From NCBI GenBank assembly GCA_963712305.1, contig CAVQHI010000001.1, forward strand, positions 1,798,001 through 1,862,000: DNA of 64,000 nt, in the 5' to 3' direction. Positions 51,210 to 58,198 of the stretch are shown here, one piece after another. Position 1 is the stretch's first letter, and each line of letters begins with the position of its first letter. The position numbers were made by a program, and so were the translations under genes. The notes under the pieces are model-generated. The model had not been told where the DNA came from. It searched no databases and saw only the letters and a program-made list of their open reading frames with translations. Source of the stretch: DATFNI01 sp963712305. GTDB lineage: Bacteria; Bacteroidota; Rhodothermia; Balneolales; DATFMH01.

Positions 51210-51231
51210 GTGCAGGCGAGGACGCCTGCAC
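51210..51231. repeat. Palindromic repeat, GGCG-AGGA-CGCC family, copy 3
   Basis: GTGCAGGCG, loop AGGA, CGCCTGCAC: perfect 9-bp arms. Same loop and core as copies at 28282 and 30304. Lies 100 bp upstream of yjbQ. Confidence 0.75.
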
Positions 51232-51329
51232 GAGCGTCGTTTGGCTGGTTATTTGTAAATATAGTTTACTGGTGGATATGGGTTTCTTATACTCAGAATC
51301 ATATAGTCATTCATACAAATTATTACGAT

Positions 51330-51758
51330 ATGTCCTGGTACCAACGTACAATCACATTGCGATCCCGCTCGAGAGGGTTTTATTTAATCACAGACGAAGT
51401 GCTGAACCAGATGCCGGAAATAGCAGACATTGAGACCGGACTGGCGCATTTTTTTCTCCAGCACACGAGTGCCGGACTTACCTTGAACGAGAATGCCGAT
51501 CCAATGGTGCGTTCTGATTTCGAGACGTTTTTCACACGCCTCGTTCCGGAAGATATGTCTATGTACGAACACACGCTGGAAGGCCCGGATGACATGACTT
51601 CGCATATCAAGACCTCACTGTTGGGAAGTTCGGTAACGGTACCGATTACGGACGGTCGGTTAAACTTGGGGACGTGGCAGGGGTTGTATTTGTGCGAGTA
51701 CAGGAACCGGCCTCATCGCAGAACGTTGGTCATCACTCTCGAAGGATCGCAGATTTAG
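51330..51758 (+). CDS. yjbQ: YjbQ/UPF0047 family protein
   Basis: 142 aa from ATG 51330; the frame is open further upstream but holds only repeat-derived DNA. Family pattern: HFFLQHTSAGLTLNENADP, EGPDDMTSHIKTSLLGSS (conserved DDMPAHIK-like segment) and GTWQGLYLCEYRNRPHRRTL. E. coli YjbQ has weak thiamine-phosphate synthase activity; the true role is unsettled. Stands alone. Confidence 0.9.
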   Translation: MSWYQRTITLRSRSRGFYLITDEVLNQMPEIADIETGLAHFFLQHTSAGLTLNENADPMVRSDFETFFTRLVPEDMSMYEHTLEGPDDMTSHIKTSLLGSSVTVPITDGRLNLGTWQGLYLCEYRNRPHRRTLVITLEGSQI

Positions 51759-51994
51759 GGGGATTAACGGATTTCGCAGATTTTGACCGGAGATTGCACA
51801 GGCATTGTAAGGACACTGAATGCACAAAGATACTACCGAGAACCACTGAGGGGAAAATCAGGTATTTACTCTGTGGCCCTCTCTGCGTCATGTCGCAAAT
51901 TTGCCCCGGGCCTTTGGGGTGGCATATCATGACACATTGTGTGTCACAAGTCACAGACTTGCGACATAAGGAGAAGGAAATTGAAAGGATGAAT
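51759..51994. repeat. Cluster of degenerate and hairpin repeats
   Basis: No gene. Contains ATTAACGGATTTCGCAGATTT (split as ATTAACGGATT and TCGCAGATTT, 51764-51784), CCACTGAGGGG...CTCTGTGGCCCTC (51843-51881), TGTCGCAAAT at 51891 and the hairpin TGTCACAAGTC-ACA-GACTTGCGACA (51942-51966), the second copy of the family at 37576. Confidence 0.6.
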
Positions 51995-52037
51995 AAAAAA
52001 GTCCCGCGAAGTCCCGGTAGCCGGGACTTCGCGGGAC
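51995..52037 (-). terminator. Intrinsic terminator of tRNA-Ser
   Basis: On the minus strand a perfect 17-bp stem GTCCCGCGAAGTCCCGG / CCGGGACTTCGCGGGAC with loop of three bases, followed by six Ts (52000-51995). It starts 5 bases after the tRNA 3' end. Confidence 0.9.
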
Positions 52038-52040
52038 TAT

Positions 52041-52130
<90 letters not shown>

Positions 52131-52168
52131 GGTCGAGACATTAAAAATACAGGAGTTTCTATTGCCGA

Positions 52169-52741
52169 TCAATCCTTTTCGGCAGAATTTTCATCGAGAA
52201 CGTAAACCTGGGCAAGATTTCTTCCCTCCTGTGCGAAATCGAGTCCGTAGCCTAGAACAAACTTGGTCGGTATCTTGAAACCGATATAGTCGATCTTGAC
52301 TTCGTGGCGTGTTGCCTGGCTTTTGTGAAGCAGGGTAACAACTGAGACGGATGCCGGATTATGCAGGTTCATCAGGTTCATCAGATAATTAATCGATAGC
52401 CCGGTGTCCACAATGTCTTCAACAAGAATCACATGACGACCCTCAATATCGGCGTCGATCTTTTTCTTTTCTGTGACTTCGCCGGATGACACTTTTGCAT
52501 CGCCATAACTGCTCAGCTTCAGAAAATCAACTTCGCAGGGAATGGTTACATAGCGCATCAGATCCGCAAGGAAAATAAAGGCGCCATTGAGCACACCAAT
52601 GAAGATTGGTTTTTTGCCTTCGAAATCGCGGCTCAACTCATCACCAAGCTTGGCGATTCGGTTTTGGAGTTCTTCCTTGGTGATCATCTCGCGAAAAGTA
52701 TCACCATTACAGATTACCTTTTCCGGTGTATAAAACGACAT
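52169..52741 (-). CDS. hpt: Hypoxanthine phosphoribosyltransferase
   Basis: 190 aa. Purine salvage enzyme making IMP/GMP from hypoxanthine/guanine and PRPP. The PRPP-binding motif is clear as VILVEDIVDTGLSINYL, with flexible-loop residues in LKLSSYGDAKVSSGEV and the base-binding KFVLGYGLDFAQEGRNL. Lies 5 bp downstream of tilS, an association kept in many bacteria. Confidence 0.95.
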   Translation of the reverse strand: MSFYTPEKVICNGDTFREMITKEELQNRIAKLGDELSRDFEGKKPIFIGVLNGAFIFLADLMRYVTIPCEVDFLKLSSYGDAKVSSGEVTEKKKIDADIEGRHVILVEDIVDTGLSINYLMNLMNLHNPASVSVVTLLHKSQATRHEVKIDYIGFKIPTKFVLGYGLDFAQEGRNLAQVYVLDENSAEKD

Positions 52742-52746
52742 AACAA

Positions 52747-54102
52747 CTAAATAATCGGTTCGATGGTCAGGACTTCTGCCGGTTCATCCGGACATCGTAC
52801 AGATTCTGCAATCCCTCCGACTTCCTTGCCACCGTCTACTTCATCATGTGAAGGCGGAAAGATAACGGCACAGATCTTTTGATCAAAAGAAACCACCACG
52901 AGCGCCTCATTTTTTCTGTGGGAGGGAATCTTTCGGTTGGTCAGAAAATCTGATATCAGTTGGTGTCCCGCCATTCCCAGCGGCTGAAACCGGTCGCCAT
53001 CCCTCCAATTACGGATCGTAACGGGCCAGTCAGTATCTCTCAAATGACAGTACAATTTTTTGCCATATTCTCTCGGATATTCATTTGAAAGGGAAAAACG
53101 AGCGAATTCAACAGTCTGTTTATTTTTTGCAAGATCATCCTTAGTAATCTTGAACTCTTTCTCTCCTGAAGGTTCCCTTTTCTTCTTTAAAACCAATTTG
53201 TCACGATCTCTCCATAACTGAATTTCCTGACCGATGGATACAAACTGGCCACTTTGTAAATGGCATATTTGGGTCACTTCTCCAAGATTCCCGTGACTGA
53301 TCAATACTTCACCGGGTTGGTTTCTTTTCAACCAAAAGCGTATTAAAGCCTGTTGAAGTCCATTTGAAAGCGTACAAAAGTGATTTAGATCCCAGCTTCC
53401 ATCATCATTTCGGAGCTGTTTTACGATCGCTTCAAGAGCCTCCTCTGTCTGGATACTCCACTCGCGAAGCCGAAGGATATTTTGCTGCCAGCCGGGTAGC
53501 CGCTCGTTCAATTCCGGTGTCCATTCATTTCGCAGGAAATTGCGCGCGTAATCGGATTCCAGGTTGGAGGCATCCTCCCTGTATGGGATTTCGTGATCTT
53601 TTGCATACTGCTCAATTTCTGCTCTCGTTATGTCAAGCAACGGCCTGAGATAGACGCCGTCCCAGTACTGCATGCCCGTCCATGCAAGGGGACCCGCACC
53701 TCGCATCAACTTCATCAGGATGGTTTCTACCTGGTCGTCTTTCTGGTGGGCGGTTGCAATCGCCGTGGCTCCTGTTTCTTGTCGAAGCTCTTCGAAAAAC
53801 TGGTATCGCATCCGGCGTGCCCATTCCTGAAAATTACCATCTCCATGCTTATAGTGTGCCGAACGTGAGTGGCAGGGTACCCCCATCAAGTTCGATGATT
53901 GCCGGACTAAAATCTCATCAGCATCTGACTCAGCGCCTCTTTTATGATAGTTTACGTGGGCGACTACCAACGGCTGTCCCAGGGTGTGCAACACATGCAA
54001 AAGAACCATGGAGTCCACACCACCGCTTACCCCAACGATTAAACGTTCTTCCCCCGTGATACCTCTATTTTCAAGCACGTGGCGAACGGCATCACGCACC
54101 AT
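52747..54102 (-). CDS. tilS: tRNA(Ile)-lysidine synthase
   Basis: 451 aa from ATG 54102 (MVRDAVRHVLENRG); an ATG three codons earlier is possible. PP-loop ATP site VGVSGGVDSMVLLHVL, HVNYHKRGAESDADE, and the TilS signature TAHQKDDQVETILMKLMRG. C-terminal domains include RNWRDGDRFQPLGMAGHQLI and DFLTNRKIPSHRKNEALVV. It converts the wobble cytidine of tRNA-Ile2 to lysidine. Overlaps the end of birA by 11 bases. Confidence 0.94.
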   Translation of the reverse strand: MVRDAVRHVLENRGITGEERLIVGVSGGVDSMVLLHVLHTLGQPLVVAHVNYHKRGAESDADEILVRQSSNLMGVPCHSRSAHYKHGDGNFQEWARRMRYQFFEELRQETGATAIATAHQKDDQVETILMKLMRGAGPLAWTGMQYWDGVYLRPLLDITRAEIEQYAKDHEIPYREDASNLESDYARNFLRNEWTPELNERLPGWQQNILRLREWSIQTEEALEAIVKQLRNDDGSWDLNHFCTLSNGLQQALIRFWLKRNQPGEVLISHGNLGEVTQICHLQSGQFVSIGQEIQLWRDRDKLVLKKKREPSGEKEFKITKDDLAKNKQTVEFARFSLSNEYPREYGKKLYCHLRDTDWPVTIRNWRDGDRFQPLGMAGHQLISDFLTNRKIPSHRKNEALVVVSFDQKICAVIFPPSHDEVDGGKEVGGIAESVRCPDEPAEVLTIEPII

Positions 54103-54916
54103 CGACCACACGCACTTGTTGCCAGGTAAAAGTGATCACGTCCATCTCCTCATCGAGGACCACCAGATGGCCGTTTTCATCCATACCCAACAATTTATAA
54201 GGATCTTCCGTGACTTTGCCGTCGATAGCGAGCTTCACTTGCTTGCCATAGCCAATAATCCGGCGGTTCACACTTTTTATAAGTTCTGAATCATTATTCT
54301 CCCAGGCTGTATAGCAATTCTCCATACTACGCAGGATTTGTGAAAGCATTGCTTCCCTGTTAAACCGGCTTCCTGCGACCAGTGCTAATGAAATGGGATT
54401 GCCTCCTGCCGTGACTGGAAAAGATCCCTGGTTAATATTCAGTCCGACTCCGATAATCAGCCGGTCGAGTTCGTTGCCATTAAAAATACTTTCGGTCAGC
54501 ACGCCTCCAAGTTTCCTGCCACCGATATATAGATCATTAGGCCACTTGATCTGCACTGGCTTCATAATTTTAGGCTCAATGACCTCGGCGATGGCGTGAG
54601 CGGTTACCATAGAAAGGGAAAAAAGGCGAAATTTATTCGAAGGCTTAAAAACCATTGTAAACATCAGGTTTTTACCTGATTCCGAGACCCATGGACGATT
54701 ATACTGTCCTCTGCCGCCGGTTTGATATTCCGCTAAACAGACCAAGCCATGTGAGACTTCTTCCGATCTCAGACGTTTGACATAGGAATTCGTCGAATCG
54801 ATTTCCTCAAAATAGCGAAAATCGTGTCCGAGCCAGTTGCACATCCACAACGCACGAAAAGTGGCAACTTGAAATAGTTCCTTGTTGCCCAGTTTATTAA
54901 TCAGGCCATTCTTCAT
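54092..54916 (-). CDS. birA: Biotin--[acetyl-CoA-carboxylase] ligase
   Basis: 274 aa from ATG 54916, or about 250 aa from ATG 54844 (MCNWLGHDFRYFEEIDSTNS). Key motifs: EIDSTNSYVKRLRSE, the biotin/ATP loop TGGRGQYNRPWVSESGKNLM, IKWPNDLYIGGRKLGGVL and VGVGLNINQG. There is no N-terminal DNA-binding helix-turn-helix, so it is a plain ligase. The longer start lies right behind a terminator hairpin and has no ribosome site, which favours the shorter start. Confidence 0.9.
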   Translation of the reverse strand: MKNGLINKLGNKELFQVATFRALWMCNWLGHDFRYFEEIDSTNSYVKRLRSEEVSHGLVCLAEYQTGGRGQYNRPWVSESGKNLMFTMVFKPSNKFRLFSLSMVTAHAIAEVIEPKIMKPVQIKWPNDLYIGGRKLGGVLTESIFNGNELDRLIIGVGLNINQGSFPVTAGGNPISLALVAGSRFNREAMLSQILRSMENCYTAWENNDSELIKSVNRRIIGYGKQVKLAIDGKVTEDPYKLLGMDENGHLVVLDEEMDVITFTWQQVRVVDGA

Positions 54917-54945
54917 AATAAAAAAGGTCTCGAGTTGAGACCTTT
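54917..54945 (-). terminator. Intrinsic terminator between the CBM48 gene and birA
   Basis: On the minus strand AAAGGTCTC, loop AACTC, GAGACCTTT followed by TTTATT: 9-bp perfect stem and a T run. It ends the CBM48 transcript (stop 54984) and reaches to within a base of the longer birA start. Confidence 0.75.
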
Positions 54946-54983
54946 ATCATACACATTTCGGCGAAGTAAAAAAAGAGTATGTC

Positions 54984-55283
54984 TTATTCTCCGATTTTTA
55001 TTACGGAATCTTCGCTTCCAAAACTGTTGGGCAAGTAAGCATCTGCCTGTTCGTCATTCGTCCAGTTCTTTCCGTCAATGAAATAACGGAACCGGACTTC
55101 AGAGTTAGGCTGCAGACGCACTGTACCTTCCCATTCCCCGTTTTTCTTTTTCAATTTGTTTGCTTTTGGGTCCCAATCGTTGAAGTCGCCGACAACAGCC
55201 ACTTCTTTCTGGGCCCATTCAGCAGGAACATGAAAGGTCACTTTGCAGACCGTGCGTTTAGGGGTGAAGACTTTGCTGATCAT
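54984..55283 (-). CDS. Small isolated glycogen-binding (CBM48-like) domain protein
   Basis: 99 aa. The whole protein is one isoamylase-N/AMPK-type domain: VTFHVPAEWAQKEVAVVGDF, NDWDPKANKLKKKNGEW and VRFRYFIDGKNWTNDEQADA. Conserved tryptophans NDWD and GEWEG are the usual sugar contacts. No catalytic domain is attached. It could bind glycogen or act as a regulator; alone in its unit with its own terminator. Confidence 0.82.
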   Translation of the reverse strand: MISKVFTPKRTVCKVTFHVPAEWAQKEVAVVGDFNDWDPKANKLKKKNGEWEGTVRLQPNSEVRFRYFIDGKNWTNDEQADAYLPNSFGSEDSVIKIGE

Positions 55284-55642
55284 GGTTACTAGGTTGGTTT
55301 TGAGTTAATGGTATCTGAAATATAATATTTATCTTTTTAATACAAAAGCATATATATATAAATTTATTTAAGTCTTGATAGGAATAAGTATTATTTATTA
55401 ATGCTTAAATCCGATTTAACCGAAAAATAAACAACTTGTAAACGGTTCCACGTTTAAATTGTTACTCAATGCAATAGTTAAGGTTAAATTTTTTTAAAAT
55501 ACTGCCTTACCCGAACCAAAGACAAGGTTGCATCCGCATTAGCATTGAGTACAACAAATAAACTCACCTATCTACCAAACTTGATGAGAGACGACATTCG
55601 TTCCATGTATAGCACTCTGACTCTGGGAATAGTTAATCCTGA
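55284..55642. other. AT-rich gap upstream of the CBM48 gene
   Basis: 359 bp without a gene. On the minus strand TTTTG followed after about 18 bases by TATATTTC (about 55317-55350) is a near match to the Bacteroidota promoter and could drive the CBM48 gene. The rest is not recognised. Confidence 0.4.
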
Positions 55643-57403
55643 TTACACCTTGCCATTGAAATCCTTTTCCCAATCATTCATAATATTATGAATGTCATCC
55701 ATTGTTGCGGCTTCTAAGACCTTTTGAGCCAGTTGCCGCAATGAAGTCATATCCTGACCTGCCAACACTTTCTTTACTGCCGGTATCGCAGTGGGTGCCA
55801 TACTCAATTCCGTAATACCCATTCCCAGCAGACAGGAAGCAGCAAAGGGTTTACCGGCGAGCTCGCCACATACGGAAATGCCTATCCCATTTTTATTTGC
55901 AGCCTCAGCCGCCATATGGATAAGAACCCATAACGAGGGATGCATCTGCTGGTACAGCTTCGATATACGGGTATTGCCACGATCAACTGCGAGGGTATAC
56001 TGTGTCAGATCGTTTGTCCCGATACTAAAGAAATCAACATATTTTGCTACGCGATCGGCAATCAAAACCATGCTTGGAACCTCCAGCATTATACCGATTT
56101 TGACATCAGGATCGACCGGTTTTTGCTTTTCCTTTAATTGATCCTGTATAGCATCGACAGCCTTACGTACCTGTCGCAACTCTTCAATGGTACTAACCAT
56201 AGGTATGAGAATCCGGACCCTTCCGGGATTTTGTCCTGCCGTCTCCAGTATAGCTTTTAACTGTACATCCAAAAGCCGCCTGTTATCAAGCAAATACCGA
56301 ATACCGCGCCAGCCGAGGAACGGATTGACTTCGTTGCTGGCATCCTCGATAAATTTATCACCACCGATATCAAAAAGACGAATTGTTACGATATCATCGC
56401 TGACAGCATTAATACTTTTTTTGTAGAGTTGTTCCTGAGTCTCTTCTAGTCCATCATGGTCACGTTCGGCAAGCAGCAAAGCTTCCGTTCTTAGCAGTCC
56501 AATACCCGATGCTTTAAACCGGACAACATTAACCAACTCTTCTGCAAACTCCACGTTGGCCTGAAGACGAAATGACTCGCCCGACTTAGTAACTGAAGGC
56601 TCCTCAATGATACGGGCCAGCTCTTCTTCCTCATGCTGTATGCGGCTGAGAAGACGTTTGTAACGCTCGAGTGTTTCCCCCCGTGGATTTAAATAGACTT
56701 TGCCGCGCTTGCCGTCAACAATCAGTGAATCACCAGTCTCAATTTGTCTGGATGCGCTTCTAGTCCCAACTACAGCGGGAACCCCAAGAGAATTAGCTAT
56801 AATAACAGCATGAGAGGTCAGGCCACCACGGTCGGAAACAATTGCCCGGACACCGTCGCGTGCATATTCGATCACTTCAGTGGCACTGATTTCTTCGCTG
56901 ACCACAACAGTGTTGCCGGCCAGTTTTAGTCCGGGACGATGCCGTTGTATTCGTTTGACCAGTCTATCACGAATATCACGAACATCAACCAACCGTTCGA
57001 TGAGCAACTGATTGCCTGACTTCTCTATGACCTTCAGATACTGATCAAATGCCAGACAAACGGCATAATCCGCTTTGTAATTATCCTTCTCGATAAATTT
57101 ACAGACTGAACGATGAAGTTCCGGATCCTTGACGATTTCAATCTGAGCATCGAGAATTTCTGTCGCATCGCCATAATTTCTGCTGGAATCAGAAATATCA
57201 TAAGATTGAAGATCACGTATGGTACCGTCACGAACTGAGTTGAACACACTGAGTTCATCATCGACTTTTTCAACCTTAATCTTTTCCGGTTTCACCTGCA
57301 GCGCACGGCGCTGAATGACCACAGCTGTACCAATAGCAACACCGGGGGAGGCCGCCAATCCCTCAATTACCGATTCTTTAATATCATTATCTGCTAATCC
57401 CAT
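55643..57403 (-). CDS. ptsI: Phosphoenolpyruvate-protein phosphotransferase (PTS enzyme I)
   Basis: 586 aa, usual length is about 570-580. The phospho-acceptor His is in GGLTSHAVIIANSLGVPAVV (near residue 195), the PEP-binding barrel includes GIGLLRTEALLLAERD, FLGWRGIRYLLDNRRL, GIMLEVPSMVLIADRV, and FFSIGTNDLTQYTLAVDRGN, and the catalytic Cys lies in GISVCGELAGKPFAA. It transfers phosphate from PEP to HPr. Follows ptsH by 28 bp. No EII sugar permease is in the window. Confidence 0.95.
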   Translation of the reverse strand: MGLADNDIKESVIEGLAASPGVAIGTAVVIQRRALQVKPEKIKVEKVDDELSVFNSVRDGTIRDLQSYDISDSSRNYGDATEILDAQIEIVKDPELHRSVCKFIEKDNYKADYAVCLAFDQYLKVIEKSGNQLLIERLVDVRDIRDRLVKRIQRHRPGLKLAGNTVVVSEEISATEVIEYARDGVRAIVSDRGGLTSHAVIIANSLGVPAVVGTRSASRQIETGDSLIVDGKRGKVYLNPRGETLERYKRLLSRIQHEEEELARIIEEPSVTKSGESFRLQANVEFAEELVNVVRFKASGIGLLRTEALLLAERDHDGLEETQEQLYKKSINAVSDDIVTIRLFDIGGDKFIEDASNEVNPFLGWRGIRYLLDNRRLLDVQLKAILETAGQNPGRVRILIPMVSTIEELRQVRKAVDAIQDQLKEKQKPVDPDVKIGIMLEVPSMVLIADRVAKYVDFFSIGTNDLTQYTLAVDRGNTRISKLYQQMHPSLWVLIHMAAEAANKNGIGISVCGELAGKPFAASCLLGMGITELSMAPTAIPAVKKVLAGQDMTSLRQLAQKVLEAATMDDIHNIMNDWEKDFNGKV

Positions 57404-57431
57404 AGACTAAGGTCTAAAAACAAAAATTCAG

Positions 57432-57698
57432 TTATTCTTCATCGAATCCACTGTGTATCAGTTCTTCGATGGCTTTCATTGCTTCTTCCTCATCCGGACC
57501 CGAGGTTTCGAGCTCGAGCTCAGCACCTTGTTCGGCTGCAAGAGTCATGACACCGAGAATGCTCTTGCCATTAATTCTGTAACCATACATATATATAAAA
57601 AAATCAGACTGAAACTTAGATGCCAGCTTAACCAATTTTGAAGCCGGCCGTGCATGTATTCCAGACGAATTTTTGACAGCGATTTTTCTGCGTATCAT
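57432..57698 (-). CDS. ptsH: Phosphocarrier protein HPr
   Basis: 88 aa from ATG 57698, the usual HPr length; the frame extends upstream but without conserved sequence. Active-site His in SSGIHARPASKLVKLA, regulatory Ser in GKSILGVMTLAAEQG. The serine context suggests control by HPr kinase/phosphatase, a link to carbon or nitrogen status known from other phyla. Cotranscribed with ptsI. Confidence 0.93.
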   Translation of the reverse strand: MIRRKIAVKNSSGIHARPASKLVKLASKFQSDFFIYMYGYRINGKSILGVMTLAAEQGAELELETSGPDEEEAMKAIEELIHSGFDEE

Positions 57699-57904
57699 GC
57701 AACACAATATCGTTTCCATTACGAATTGATATACAATACGAACAGGGCGCATAATCATCAAACCAAAACAAGGAAGATTGGGAAATTAGATTTGATTGTT
57801 AACCCAAAACCCGCAACTGACAACCCGCAACTCGTTTTAGTGTTTAGCTAAATCTTTGTTAAATTCAGGCCACAGTTCTGAAATTACACAACCAACATCA
57901 TTAT

Positions 57905-58192
57905 ATGGCTGTATCTAAAGAAGAAGTGGCGTACATAGCCAATCTGGCCCGGCTCATCTTCACTGATGAAGAGCAGGAAAAACTGTCCGGCGAGTTGAGT
58001 AAGATCCTGGAATATGTCAATCAACTGAATGAAGTGGATACTTCTGATGTACCACCATTGGACCACGTTACTGAGCTGCAATCAGAATTCCGTGTTGATA
58101 AAGCTGAAGCTCCGCTGGATCACGAAGACGCCCTGCGCAACGCACCGTACGCGGACACCGACTACTTCAGAGTTCCAAAAGTCATCGAATAA
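57905..58192 (+). CDS. gatC: Glutamyl-tRNA(Gln) amidotransferase subunit C
   Basis: 95 aa. Family pattern: VSKEEVAYIANLARLIFTDE, ELSKILEYVNQLNEVDTSDV and RNAPYADTDYFRVPKVIE. GatC stabilises the GatCAB complex that converts Glu-tRNA(Gln) to Gln-tRNA(Gln). gatA and gatB are elsewhere. The membrane-protein gene starts 6 bp after its stop. Confidence 0.95.
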   Translation: MAVSKEEVAYIANLARLIFTDEEQEKLSGELSKILEYVNQLNEVDTSDVPPLDHVTELQSEFRVDKAEAPLDHEDALRNAPYADTDYFRVPKVIE

Positions 58193-58198
58193 ACCACT

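Noticed and set aside
51045..51329. N-terminal extension of yjbQ
   Set aside because: The upstream codons are made of IS end and palindromic repeat DNA; family members start at the MSWYQRTITL position.
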